Source: an uncultured Collinsella sp. (GTDB lineage: Bacteria; Actinomycetota; Coriobacteriia; Coriobacteriales; Coriobacteriaceae). Taken from it: a DNA stretch of 14,386 bases. The stretch covers positions 1-14,386 of the forward strand of contig CABUDS010000042.1 in the NCBI GenBank assembly GCA_902490405.1. The letters run 5' to 3'. Position numbers and translations under genes: made by a program. The notes under the pieces were generated by a model. It did no database searches. It had not been told where the DNA came from and worked only from the letters and a program-made list of their open reading frames with translations. Positions 6,814 through 13,937 of the stretch are shown one piece after another (the first letter of the stretch is position 1; every line of letters starts with the position of its first letter).

Positions 6814-6850
6814 CGCTCGGGGTGCATTGCTGCGCACCCCGAGCGCTTTT
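6814..6850 (+). terminator. Terminator after arcB
   Basis: A perfect 12-bp stem pairs CGCTCGGGGTGC (6814-6825) with GCACCCCGAGCG (6834-6845), with an 8-nt loop, followed by CTTTTGT. Its position inside the arginine unit suggests partial termination before the antiporter gene. Confidence 0.8.
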
Positions 6851-6861
6851 GTCTGGTAAAA

Positions 6862-6912
6862 ATCTCGCACCGAGCGACATGCACGGCACGGAAGAGCCGC
6901 TTTGCGCGAGAT
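6862..6912 (+). promoter_or_regulatory. Stem closing the leader of the antiporter gene
   Basis: ATCTCGC (6862-6868) is complementary to GCGAGAT (6906-6912), enclosing a smaller CGGC/GCCG stem. No clear promoter was recognised between the arcB terminator and the antiporter gene, so the element may be part of a read-through transcript. The evidence is only base complementarity. Confidence 0.3.
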
Positions 6913-6945
6913 CAGTAAATGATTTATGAAGGGGGGATGAGAACT

Positions 6946-8424
6946 ATGACTGAGACCGCTAAGAAAAAGCGCGGTATGCCTTCATCGTTCACCATTCTTC
7001 TTGCTCTGCTGGCAATTGTCGCGGTTGTTACCGTTATCGTCTCCGGTACGTCCGGTGGCGCGGTTACCGCTGCTCGCCTGAGCGATTTCTGCACCGCCCC
7101 GGTCAAGGGCTTCGCTGACGCTCTGCCCGTCTGCCTCTTCGTTATGATCCTCGGCGGCTTCCTCGGCATGATGACCGAGACCGGCGCCCTGGACAACGGC
7201 ATTGCCGTTCTGGTGCAGAAGCTTAAGGGCAACGAGATCATGCTCGTTCCCGTGCTGATGCTTATCTTCTCCCTCGGTGGTACCACCTATGGTATGTGCG
7301 AGGAGACCGTTCCCTTCTACGCCCTGCTCGCCGCTACCATGATGGCCGCTGGCTTCGACCCCATGGTCGGCGCTGCTACCGTCCTGCTCGGCGCTGGCTG
7401 CGGCTGCCTGGGCTCCACGGTTAACCCGTTCGCCGTCGGCGCTGCCGTCGACGCTCTGACCGGCGTTGGCATTGAGGTCAACCAGTCCATCATCATCGGC
7501 CTCGGTGCCGTCCTGTGGATCGTTACCACTGCCATGTCCATCTTCTTCGTCATGAGCTATGCCAAGAAGGTCAAGGCTGACAAGGGTTCCACCATCCTTT
7601 CGATGCAGGAGCTCAAGGACGCCGAAGAGGCTCACGGCAAGGCTGCTTCCGAGGTTAACAAGGAGGTCAAGCTCACCGGTCGTCAGAAGGGTGTTCTGAT
7701 CGCCTTTGCCTTCACCTTCGTCGTCATGATCGTCGGCTTCATCCCGCTGGCCGACCTCAACGAGGGCGTCGCCAACTTCTTCGATGCTGGCGCTGTCTAT
7801 GACGCCGACGGTAACGCCATCGTTCAGGGCTGGTCTGCCCTGATCACCGGCCTGCCCATTGGCCAGTGGTACTTCGACGAGGCTTCCACCTGGTTCTTCC
7901 TCATGGCTATCTTAATCGGTATCATCGGTGGCCTGTCCGAGAAGCAGATCGTCAACACCTTCATCACCGGCGCTGCCGACATGATGTCCGTTGTCCTCGT
8001 CATCGCTCTCGCCCGTGGTATCTCCGTCCTCATGGCTAGCACCGGCCTCGACGTCTACGTCCTCGACGCTGCCGCCAATGCTCTGGCTGGCCTGTCCGGC
8101 GTGATCTTCGCTCCCATGAGCTTCCTGGTCTACTTCGGCCTGTCCTTCCTGATCCCCTCGACCTCCGGTATGGCTACTGTCTCCATGCCCATCATGGGAC
8201 CGCTGGCTGTTAAGCTCGGCTTCTCGCCCGAGGTCATGGTCATGATCTTCTCCGCCGCCATCGGTGTCGTGAACCTGTTCACCCCGACCTCCGGCGCCAT
8301 CATGGGCGGTCTTGCCCTGGCCAAGATCGAGTGGACGACCTGGCTCAAGTTTGCCCTTAAGCTCATCGTCGCTCTCTCCGTCGTCTGCGCCATCATCCTG
8401 ACCGTCGCTTGCGTGATGCTCTAA
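6946..8424 (+). CDS. arcD: YfcC-family membrane permease, probable arginine/ornithine antiporter
   Basis: Polytopic inner-membrane carrier of 492 residues. A short positively charged cytoplasmic N-terminus (KKKRG) precedes the first helix (about 14-34). Many hydrophobic segments follow, with two re-entrant-looking glycine-rich motifs, SLGGTTYGMCEETVPF (109-124) and GCGCLGSTVNPFAVGA (151-166). A charged hydrophilic loop of about 45 residues (about 205-250) divides the protein, and there is a second internal half with PSTSGMATVSMPIMGPL and FTPTSGAIMGGLAL. This fits the YfcC/C4-dicarboxylate-carrier-like family, members of which occupy the arcD position in several arginine deiminase operons. The start at 6946 is chosen because AGGGGGG lies 9 nt upstream; ATGs at 6919 and 6937 fit less well. 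Arginine-ornithine exchange is inferred from family and neighbours. Confidence 0.88.
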   Translation: MTETAKKKRGMPSSFTILLALLAIVAVVTVIVSGTSGGAVTAARLSDFCTAPVKGFADALPVCLFVMILGGFLGMMTETGALDNGIAVLVQKLKGNEIMLVPVLMLIFSLGGTTYGMCEETVPFYALLAATMMAAGFDPMVGAATVLLGAGCGCLGSTVNPFAVGAAVDALTGVGIEVNQSIIIGLGAVLWIVTTAMSIFFVMSYAKKVKADKGSTILSMQELKDAEEAHGKAASEVNKEVKLTGRQKGVLIAFAFTFVVMIVGFIPLADLNEGVANFFDAGAVYDADGNAIVQGWSALITGLPIGQWYFDEASTWFFLMAILIGIIGGLSEKQIVNTFITGAADMMSVVLVIALARGISVLMASTGLDVYVLDAAANALAGLSGVIFAPMSFLVYFGLSFLIPSTSGMATVSMPIMGPLAVKLGFSPEVMVMIFSAAIGVVNLFTPTSGAIMGGLALAKIEWTTWLKFALKLIVALSVVCAIILTVACVML

Positions 8425-8592
8425 GTACCCAACGGGTACCCCACGGAAACCTTGACGATCCTGTAGAGGATCATCTGGTCATCGTCTGTCCGGTGGGGTC
8501 AACCCACCGGTAGACTCCTACCTTTAGCCCCCTCCCGTTCCGTGCGCGGGAGGGGGCGCACTTATGTTGCGCGGTTCTACGAACCGCGCAAC
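8425..8592 (+). ncRNA. Dense stem-loop array downstream of the antiporter gene (3' UTR or possible small RNA)
   Basis: Starting at the base after the stop codon: GTACCC/GGGTAC (8425-8439), GATCCT/AGGATC (8457-8472), CCGGTGGG/CCCACCGG (8490-8510), GGTAG/CTACC (8509-8522), GCCCCCTCCCG/CGGGAGGGGGC (8527-8557), and GTTGCGCGGTTC/GAACCGCGCAAC (8566-8592). Alternative long-range pairs are ACCCCAC (8438-8444) with GTGGGGT (8493-8499) and GACGAT (8454-8459) with ATCGTC (8481-8486). These are incompatible with some of the local hairpins. No protein is apparent. I cannot match it to a known RNA family. Confidence 0.45.
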
Positions 8593-8634
8593 TAGTCGAC
8601 GCTGCGCGCCGCCCAGAACGACAATTTGTCATTC

Positions 8635-8676
8635 AAAAGGCAAGGCATGACCAAAAGGTCTATGCCTTGCCTTTTT
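8635..8676. terminator. Bidirectional-looking terminator ending the arginine block
   Basis: AAAAGGCAAGGCAT (8635-8648) pairs with ATGCCTTGCCTTTT (8662-8675). The inner GACC-AAAA-GGTC extends the stem with one bulged T. A tracts upstream and T tracts downstream would allow termination in either direction. Confidence 0.88.
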
Positions 8677-8704
8677 CATGCCAACTTGTACGTCCTGGAC
8701 GGCG

Positions 8705-8897
8705 CTCGCTGACTTATGCTCAACCTGCGACGCTGTTATTGTTGGTGCAGGGGAACAGCTTGCCCGCTCTGGTGCCCGTTCGTTGACTTTGGCTCTGCCA
8801 GTGACGTTTCCATTGTTGGTGCGGAGTGACTTGGTTCCTGCTTCAAATTAGCTATTCCGGGTCCCCAGTGGTTGTAGTGGGCGTGTTTGGTTGGTGC
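8705..8897. repeat. Degenerate tandem repeat, about 74 bp period
   Basis: The stretch before the DUF1846 gene has no convincing gene. Two blocks align at a 74-bp offset: GACTT (8711 and 8785), GCTC, then ATTGTTGGTGC (8738-8748 and 8812-8822). A weaker third TTGGTTGGTGC ends at 8897, offset by 75. Identity between these anchors is low, so this may be an old duplication or chance in GT-rich DNA. Confidence 0.35.
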
Positions 8898-8935
8898 CTG
8901 TTGGTGGCCTGGGCTCCGGGGAGGGTCTGCTCCGT

Positions 8936-8974
8936 TATAATCGCCTAGAACATTAAATGGAAACGGGACGGGAG
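8936..8974 (+). promoter_or_regulatory. -10 box and RBS that set the DUF1846 gene start
   Basis: A perfect TATAAT (8936-8941) has no good -35 at 17 bp. A start site near 8948 would leave an ATG at 8957 only about 9 nt into the mRNA and without a ribosome-binding site. GGGACGGGAG (8965-8974) lies 6 nt before the ATG at 8981. Confidence 0.6.
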
Positions 8975-8980
8975 CCATAC

Positions 8981-10462
8981 ATGCGCCAGGGTTTCGACAA
9001 CGCGAAGTATATCGAGCTGCAGGCCGCTCATATTAAGGAGCGCATCTCGCAGTTTGGCGGCAAGCTGTATTTGGAGTTTGGCGGCAAGCTGTTTGACGAC
9101 TATCACGCGAGTCGCGTGCTGCCGGGTTTTGAGCCTGACAGCAAGTTTCGCATGCTCAAGAGCATTGCCGACGACGTCGAGGTCATCATTGCTATTAACG
9201 CGAACCACATCGAGAAGAACAAGGCTCGCGGTGACCTGGGCATTACCTATGACGAGGACGTTTTGCGCCTGGTCGACTTGTTCCGCGGCAACGGTTTCGC
9301 TGTCGCGGCGGTGGTCATCACCCAGTACGCCGGCCAGCCCGCCGCCGATGTGTTCCGCAATCGCCTGAACGCGCTCGGCATTCCCGCCAAGCTGCACTAT
9401 CCCATCGAGGGCTATCCGCACGACGTCGACCTGATCGTGTCCGACGACGGCTATGGCAAGAACGAGTTTGTCGAGACCACCCGTCCGCTCGTCGTGGTCA
9501 CCGCTCCCGGCCCCGGCTCGGGCAAGCTCGCCACCTGCCTGTCTCAGCTCTATCACGAGCACAAGCACGGCACCGCCGCCGGCTACGCCAAGTTCGAGAC
9601 GTTCCCGGTCTGGAATCTGCCCCTCACGCATCCGGTCAACATCGCCTATGAGGCCGCCACGGCCGACCTCGACGACGCCAATATCATCGACTCCTTCCAC
9701 TTGGAGGCCTATAACAAGACCACGGTCAACTACAACCGCGACGTCGAGGCCTTCCCGGTGGTCCGTGCCCTGATGGAAAAGATCCTGGGCAAGAGCCCCT
9801 ACCAGAGCCCCACCGACATGGGTGTTAATATGGTCGGCTTTGCCATCACCGATGACGATGCCTGTCGCGACGCTTCCAAGATGGAGATTGTCCGCCGCTA
9901 CTTTACCGCGGTCGAAAATGTGCGCCGCACCGGCGTGGGCGATGAGCAGGTTGATCGTCTCAAGCTCATTATGAAGAAGGCCGGTATCGACAAGAATTAC
10001 TCGCCGGCACGCTCGGCCGCCCTTACCAGGGAGCAGCTGACGGGTGGCCCTGTAGGCGCCATGGTCATGCCCGACGGCTCCGTGGTGACCGGTAAGACTT
10101 CCACGCGCCTGGGCGCCGCGAGCTCGCTCATCATGAACGCGCTTAAGCATGTCTCGGGCGTTGATCTTGAGCTCGAGGTCATTAGTGATGAGGCGATTGA
10201 GCCTATCAGCAAGCTCAAGACGCATTTCCTGGGTAGCAAGAACCCGCGCCTGCACACCGACGAGACGCTTATGGCGCTCTCGATCACCTCGGCAACGAGC
10301 GAGACGGCGGCCCGCGTCCTTTCGGGCCTGGAGCAGCTGCGCGGCTGCGATGCCTTCTTTAGCGTGATCATCTCGCCGACGGACGAGACGGTGTTGCGCA
10401 AGCTGGGCATCAACGTGTGCTGCGAGCCCAAGTTCGAGCGCCGCGGTTTCTTCCACCGCTAA
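8981..10462 (+). CDS. DUF1846 / UPF0371 family protein of unknown function
   Basis: A 493-residue soluble protein recognised by the conserved start GFDNAKYIELQ, then KERISQFGGKLYLEFGGKLF and DDYHASRVLPGF, which typify the DUF1846 (UPF0371) family. Structures of family members have been solved but to my knowledge no activity is firmly established. Notable segments: PLVVVTAPGPGSGKLATCL (169-187), whose GPGSGK resembles a Walker A nucleotide-binding loop, and a following conserved stretch with KFETFPVWNLPLTHPVN. No signal peptide or membrane segment. The start is set at 8981 rather than the in-frame ATG at 8957 because of promoter and ribosome-binding-site positions. It is bounded by its own promoter and terminator, so it is probably monocistronic. 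No functional link to the arginine genes is visible apart from adjacency. Confidence 0.93.
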   Translation: MRQGFDNAKYIELQAAHIKERISQFGGKLYLEFGGKLFDDYHASRVLPGFEPDSKFRMLKSIADDVEVIIAINANHIEKNKARGDLGITYDEDVLRLVDLFRGNGFAVAAVVITQYAGQPAADVFRNRLNALGIPAKLHYPIEGYPHDVDLIVSDDGYGKNEFVETTRPLVVVTAPGPGSGKLATCLSQLYHEHKHGTAAGYAKFETFPVWNLPLTHPVNIAYEAATADLDDANIIDSFHLEAYNKTTVNYNRDVEAFPVVRALMEKILGKSPYQSPTDMGVNMVGFAITDDDACRDASKMEIVRRYFTAVENVRRTGVGDEQVDRLKLIMKKAGIDKNYSPARSAALTREQLTGGPVGAMVMPDGSVVTGKTSTRLGAASSLIMNALKHVSGVDLELEVISDEAIEPISKLKTHFLGSKNPRLHTDETLMALSITSATSETAARVLSGLEQLRGCDAFFSVIISPTDETVLRKLGINVCCEPKFERRGFFHR

Positions 10463-10481
10463 GCCTGGATCAATTGGTCTG

Positions 10482-10520
10482 AAAGGGGCGCATCGGGTAT
10501 GCATTCGGTGCGCCCCTTTT
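10482..10520 (+). terminator. Terminator after the DUF1846 gene
   Basis: AAAGGGGCGCA (10482-10492) pairs with TGCGCCCCTTT (10509-10519), with further wobble-containing pairs inside, ending in a T run. Confidence 0.88.
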
Positions 10521-10533
10521 ATCAACAAAGCTA

Positions 10534-10592
10534 CCGTTTAACCTAAAATTAGCCCGTTTACCTGCCTATAAGCGATTTGGACGGTATACAAT
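10534..10592 (+). promoter_or_regulatory. Promoter-like region of the small HTH gene with two CCGTTTA elements
   Basis: CCGTTTAACC (10534-10543) and CCGTTTACC (10554-10562) are direct repeats 20 bp apart, followed by TATACAAT (10585-10592) as a -10 region without a matching -35. The elements resemble those upstream of the arcA genes (CCGTTYACC), though the spacing is 20 rather than 21 bp. Confidence 0.45.
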
Positions 10593-10627
10593 AACCCTAA
10601 TTGTTTCATCCTTTTGCGGGGATGCCG

Positions 10628-10664
10628 CATGATGGGTGTTGCCGGCCATCATGGGGTGTGCCGG
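10628..10664 (+). repeat. Leader dyad and imperfect tandem repeat before the HTH gene
   Basis: CATGATGG (10628-10635) and CCATCATG (10646-10653) form a perfect 8-bp inverted repeat with a 10-nt loop. The units CATGATGGGTGTTGCCGG (10628-10645) and CATCATGGGGTGTGCCGG (10647-10664) also form an imperfect tandem repeat. It lies in the probable 5' leader, about 50 nt before the start codon, and could be an autoregulatory site. Confidence 0.4.
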
Positions 10665-10711
10665 TCGCGCGCGGTGCAAGTGATGCCCGTGCTCGGTTTG
10701 AGGAGGCTGCC

Positions 10712-11050
10712 ATGGCTGGCAAGGGTCGTGCGAGTGTCAACGATATGAAGCGTGTCGAGGTGCAGGTGCTGATGGAGATCGCACAGCAGTCCGAAGACAA
10801 CGGCGGATTTTATGGCTTTTCGCGCAAGACGCTTGCCGAGCGTGTGGGGGTGTCCCCGTATCGCGCCCGCGCGGCAATTGAACGCCTGGAATCCGAAGAC
10901 ATCATTGAGGTCGTTTCGCGCTACAGCGACGACGGCGGCCAGCTCGCAAATGGTATTTGTCTCACGGAGCGTGGCGAGTGGTATCTAGAGGGCATCCGTG
11001 CCGGTATGCTCGCGCAGGACTTAATCAAGGACGAATTCGCCGATCGATAA
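10712..11050 (+). CDS. Small winged-helix-type DNA-binding protein, uncharacterised
   Basis: A 112-residue basic-start protein (MAGKGRASVNDMKRVE). A helical segment (about 12-28) is followed by a helix-turn-helix reading SRKTLAERVGVSPYRARAAIERLE (about 38-60). Then come a beta-hairpin-like stretch, DIIEVVSRYSDDGGQLANGICLT (63-85), as expected of a wing, and a C-terminal helix (LTERGEWYLEGIRAGML). This arrangement suggests a stand-alone winged-helix transcription regulator. I do not recognise a named family or a ligand-binding domain. GAGGAGG at 10700-10706, 5 nt before the ATG, fixes the start; an upstream in-frame ATG at 10601 lacks such a site and gives a low-complexity extension. It is flanked by terminators, so single-gene. 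Confidence 0.8.
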   Translation: MAGKGRASVNDMKRVEVQVLMEIAQQSEDNGGFYGFSRKTLAERVGVSPYRARAAIERLESEDIIEVVSRYSDDGGQLANGICLTERGEWYLEGIRAGMLAQDLIKDEFADR

Positions 11051-11074
11051 CAGCGCGCATCCATAGTGGAAACG

Positions 11075-11108
11075 ACGCCGCCTGGGCAACCGGACGGCGT
11101 TTTGTTTC
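11075..11108 (+). terminator. Terminator between the HTH gene and pyrG
   Basis: ACGCCGCC (11075-11082) pairs with GGACGGCGT (11092-11100) with one bulged A, followed by TTTGTTTC. Confidence 0.75.
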
Positions 11109-11141
11109 GAGATGGAGAAATGCGATTGCGCGTAAGAAAAA

Positions 11142-11210
11142 TTGCGTGCGGCGCGCGTCGCGAGTATTACAATGAAGACCCGTAAGATGTGTATGGACAA
11201 CTTCTACGGG
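11142..11210 (+). promoter_or_regulatory. pyrG promoter and short leader hairpin
   Basis: TTGCGT (11142-11147), a 17-bp spacer and TATTAC (11165-11170) make a plausible sigma-70-type promoter. In the leader, CCCGTA (11179-11184) pairs with TACGGG (11205-11210). There is no U tract after it, so I see no classical attenuator of the type described for pyrG in Bacillus. Confidence 0.5.
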
Positions 11211-11228
11211 AAGCGCAGGTAACTCAAT

Positions 11229-12890
11229 ATGACCAAGCATGTGTTTGTGACCGGCGGCGTGGTTTCGTCTCTGGGCAAGGGTATTACCGCGGCCTCGCTG
11301 GGCCGTCTACTCAAGTCGCGTGGCTACAAAGTAACGATGCAAAAGGCCGACCCGTATCTGAACGTCGACCCCGGCACCATGAGCCCGTTCCAGCATGGCG
11401 AGGTCTTTGTGACCGAGGACGGCTACGAGTCCGATCTGGACCTGGGCCACTACGAGCGCTTTATTGACGAGAACCTGACCCGCGATTCCAACTTTACGAC
11501 TGGTGCCATCTATAAGAGCCTGATCGCCCGTGAACGTCGCGGTGACTTTTTGGGCGGCACCGTGCAGGTGATTCCGCACGTCACGAACGCCATTAAGGAT
11601 AAGTTCCGTCGTATTGAGGAGCAGACCGGCTCCGACGTGGTCATCACTGAGCTGGGCGGCACCATCGGCGACATCGAGTCGCAGCCGTTTGTCGAGGCCA
11701 TTCGCCAGTATCGCAAGGAGGCTGGCCCCGAGAACGTCTGCTACATCCACGTGTCGCTCGTTCCCTATATCGCCGCCGCCCACGAGGTCAAGACCAAGCC
11801 GACGCAGCACTCCGTCAAGGAGCTCCGCAGCTTTGGTATCCAGCCCGATATTATCGTTCTGCGCTCCGACCACCATATCGACGATGCCATCCGCGGCAAG
11901 ATCGCAAGCTTCTGCGACGTCGACACCGACTGTGTCTTTACCAACGAGGACTGCGCGAGCATCTACGATGTTCCGCAGTTGCTTGCCGAGCAGGACTTTG
12001 ACCTGCGCATTTGCGAGCGCCTGGGTCTGGACCCGCGTGAGCGCGACATGAGCGAGTGGAACGAGTTCCTGCGCAAGCAGAATCACGCCAACCATCACGC
12101 CGACAAGGTGAAGATCGCCGTCGTGGGCAAGTATACGCAGCTGCCCGATGCCTACCTGTCGGTTATCGAGGCCCTGCACCACGCGGGCGTGTTCTACGAT
12201 CGCCACGTTGACGTGCAGCTGGTCGATGGCGAGAGCCTCGACGAGCAGAACGTCTCCGAGGTCCTGGGCGACGCCTCGGGCATCCTGGTCCCCGGCGGCT
12301 TTGGCAAGCGCGCCCTGGAGGGCAAGATCCTCGCGGCCGAGTTTGCCCGTGAGCATAAGATTCCGTATCTGGGCATTTGCCTGGGTATGCAGGTGGCCGT
12401 GTGCGAGTTCGCCCGCAACGTGGTCGGCCTTGCCGGCGCCAGTTCCTCCGAGTTCGATCCGGACGGCCCGTATAGTGTTATCGATCTGATGAGCTCGCAG
12501 GAGGACGTGACCGAGAAAGGCGGCACCATGCGTCTGGGTGCCTATCCGTGCAAGCTCGCCGCCGATACCCTCGCGCGCGAGGCCTATGGCGAGGAGCTCG
12601 TCTACGAGCGTCACCGTCACCGTTTTGAGTTCAACAACGCCTTCCGTGACCAGCTCGAGGACGCCGGTCTGGTTATCTCGGGCCTTTCGCCCGACGAGCG
12701 TCTGGTCGAGATGGTCGAGCTGCCGCGCGACGTACATCCGTGGTATGTGGCCACCCAGGCTCATCCCGAGTTCAAGAGCCGTCCGACCAACCCGCAGCCG
12801 CTGTTCCGCGAGTTCGTGCGCGCCTCGATCGGCCAGCACGAGGGTGTCGACCGTCTGCAGGTGACGCCCAAGAACCTCGCTACGGACTAA
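11229..12890 (+). CDS. pyrG: CTP synthase (glutamine-hydrolysing)
   Basis: Converts UTP to CTP using ATP and ammonia from glutamine; last step of cytidine nucleotide synthesis, in the cytoplasm as a tetramer. The 553 residues match the family. The N-terminal synthase domain starts with TKHVFVTGGVVSSLGKG and continues through KADPYLNVDPGTMSPFQHGEVFV (39-61) and ELGGTIGDIESQPF (141-154). The C-terminal class I glutamine amidotransferase domain begins near 295 and has the nucleophile Cys384 in GICLGMQ, and His512 and Glu514 in HPEF. All catalytic residues are present. The ribosome-binding site is weak (AGG about 9 nt before the ATG). It ends 2 nt before the likely start of xerD, so the two are probably cotranscribed and translationally coupled. 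Confidence 0.98.
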   Translation: MTKHVFVTGGVVSSLGKGITAASLGRLLKSRGYKVTMQKADPYLNVDPGTMSPFQHGEVFVTEDGYESDLDLGHYERFIDENLTRDSNFTTGAIYKSLIARERRGDFLGGTVQVIPHVTNAIKDKFRRIEEQTGSDVVITELGGTIGDIESQPFVEAIRQYRKEAGPENVCYIHVSLVPYIAAAHEVKTKPTQHSVKELRSFGIQPDIIVLRSDHHIDDAIRGKIASFCDVDTDCVFTNEDCASIYDVPQLLAEQDFDLRICERLGLDPRERDMSEWNEFLRKQNHANHHADKVKIAVVGKYTQLPDAYLSVIEALHHAGVFYDRHVDVQLVDGESLDEQNVSEVLGDASGILVPGGFGKRALEGKILAAEFAREHKIPYLGICLGMQVAVCEFARNVVGLAGASSSEFDPDGPYSVIDLMSSQEDVTEKGGTMRLGAYPCKLAADTLAREAYGEELVYERHRHRFEFNNAFRDQLEDAGLVISGLSPDERLVEMVELPRDVHPWYVATQAHPEFKSRPTNPQPLFREFVRASIGQHEGVDRLQVTPKNLATD

Positions 12891-12892
12891 GG

Positions 12893-13834
12893 GTGCCGGC
12901 CAACCAAGAACATACCGAAGCTACTCCCTCGTCGCTCGCAGTGGCGGCGGGGGAGTATCTCGATTATCTCACGATCGAGCGGGGCTTGGCTCGCAACACG
13001 ATTGCGGCCTATCGTCGTGACCTGACGACGTACTGCGCCTATCTGGAGCGGGCTGACATTGCGTCTTTTGAAGATGTGAGCCGTCAGGTCGTGGAGGGCT
13101 TTGTTGCCGATCGCCGCGACGGAGGCTATTCCGACGCCTCGGTGGAGCGCGCGCTTGCTGCCGTGAAGGGTCTGCATGCCTTTTTGGTGCGCGATGGGGC
13201 CGTGGCCCAAAACCCGACGGCGGCGTTGCGCCTGCCCAAAAAGGCAGATCGCCTGCCGGAATACCTTTCGGTGGAGGATGTCTCGGCACTGCTCGATCAA
13301 GATTTTCCCGAGGGCGAGATGGGACTGCGCGATCATGCCATCTTGGAAGTGCTTTACGGTTGCGGCTTGCGCGTGAGTGAGCTGGTTGGGCTCGATGTGG
13401 GCGATATCCATATCGATGACGGGTTTGTCCTGGTGCGCGGTAAGGGCTCCAAGGAGCGTCTGGCCCCGTTGGTGGGAAGCGCGGCGCGTGCCCTGACACA
13501 CTATATAGGTGACGGGCGCACTCTCCTGGCCGCCCATGCTCACGGGACGGAGACCTCTGCGGTCTTTTTAAATAAGAACGGACGTCGCCTGTCGCGCCAG
13601 GCCGTGCATGCGATATGCGAGCGGTATGGGCGCCAGGTGGGGCTGGTGGGGCTCCACCCCCACACCCTGCGCCACTCCTTTGCCACCCACATGCTCGCGG
13701 GCGGTGCCGACCTGCGTGTGCTGCAGGAGATTTTGGGCCATGCCGATATTTCGACCACGCAGGTCTACACGCATGTCGACCGCACGCAACTGACCGAGGT
13801 CTATCTGGCGGCGCATCCACTGGCACATCGCTAG
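12893..13834 (+). CDS. xerD: Tyrosine site-specific recombinase XerD
   Basis: XerC/XerD-type recombinase that resolves chromosome dimers at dif. The N-terminal core-binding (SAM-like) domain spans about 14-100, with LDYLTIERGLARNTIAAYRRDL typical of XerD. The C-terminal catalytic domain holds the full set: Arg160 (GCGLRVSEL), Lys184 (RGKGSKER), His257 and Arg260 (HPHTLRHSFATH), His283 (LGHADI) and nucleophile Tyr292 (TQVYTHV). With the GTG at 12893 the protein has 313 residues, close to the usual 295-310. Starts further upstream would lie inside pyrG and add an unrelated tail. The gap to pyrG is 2 nt, so expression probably depends on read-through and coupling. Some actinobacteria have both XerC and XerD; the name here is by closest resemblance. 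Confidence 0.9.
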   Translation: MPANQEHTEATPSSLAVAAGEYLDYLTIERGLARNTIAAYRRDLTTYCAYLERADIASFEDVSRQVVEGFVADRRDGGYSDASVERALAAVKGLHAFLVRDGAVAQNPTAALRLPKKADRLPEYLSVEDVSALLDQDFPEGEMGLRDHAILEVLYGCGLRVSELVGLDVGDIHIDDGFVLVRGKGSKERLAPLVGSAARALTHYIGDGRTLLAAHAHGTETSAVFLNKNGRRLSRQAVHAICERYGRQVGLVGLHPHTLRHSFATHMLAGGADLRVLQEILGHADISTTQVYTHVDRTQLTEVYLAAHPLAHR

Positions 13835-13868
13835 CACCTCGCTGACCTGCATATTTATAAATATTAAA

Positions 13869-13937
13869 GGGGACGGGCCCCGGATTGCCGAGACGTACTT
13901 TTGCGCGCATGGGCAATCTGGGGCCCGCCCCATTTTT
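13869..13937 (+). terminator. Long terminator after xerD
   Basis: A stem of about 20 bp pairs 13869-13889 with 13911-13931, through CGGGCCCC/GGGGCCCG and GATTGCC/GGCAATC, with one bulged A and one G-U pair. It is followed by ATTTTTC. It separates the pyrG-xerD unit from the mraZ region. Confidence 0.88.

Noticed and set aside
8527..8557. Main rho-independent terminator of the antiporter gene
   Set aside because: The stem is strong but is followed by GCACTTATG with no T run. The hairpin at 8635-8676 fits far better.
8957..8980. Earlier ATG for the DUF1846 gene
   Set aside because: It would lie about 9 nt after the predicted transcription start without a ribosome-binding site, while the ATG at 8981 has one and matches the family N-terminus.
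10601..10711. Upstream start (ATG 10601) for the small HTH gene
   Set aside because: It has no ribosome-binding site, its extension is low-complexity, and a strong GAGGAGG precedes the ATG at 10712.
11179..11210. pyrG attenuator of the Bacillus type
   Set aside because: The leader hairpin has no following U tract and there is no initial G-run reiteration start visible.
12740..12892. Upstream extension of xerD inside pyrG
   Set aside because: The extra 51 residues are out-of-frame pyrG sequence, unlike XerD. The GTG at 12893 gives the usual length.
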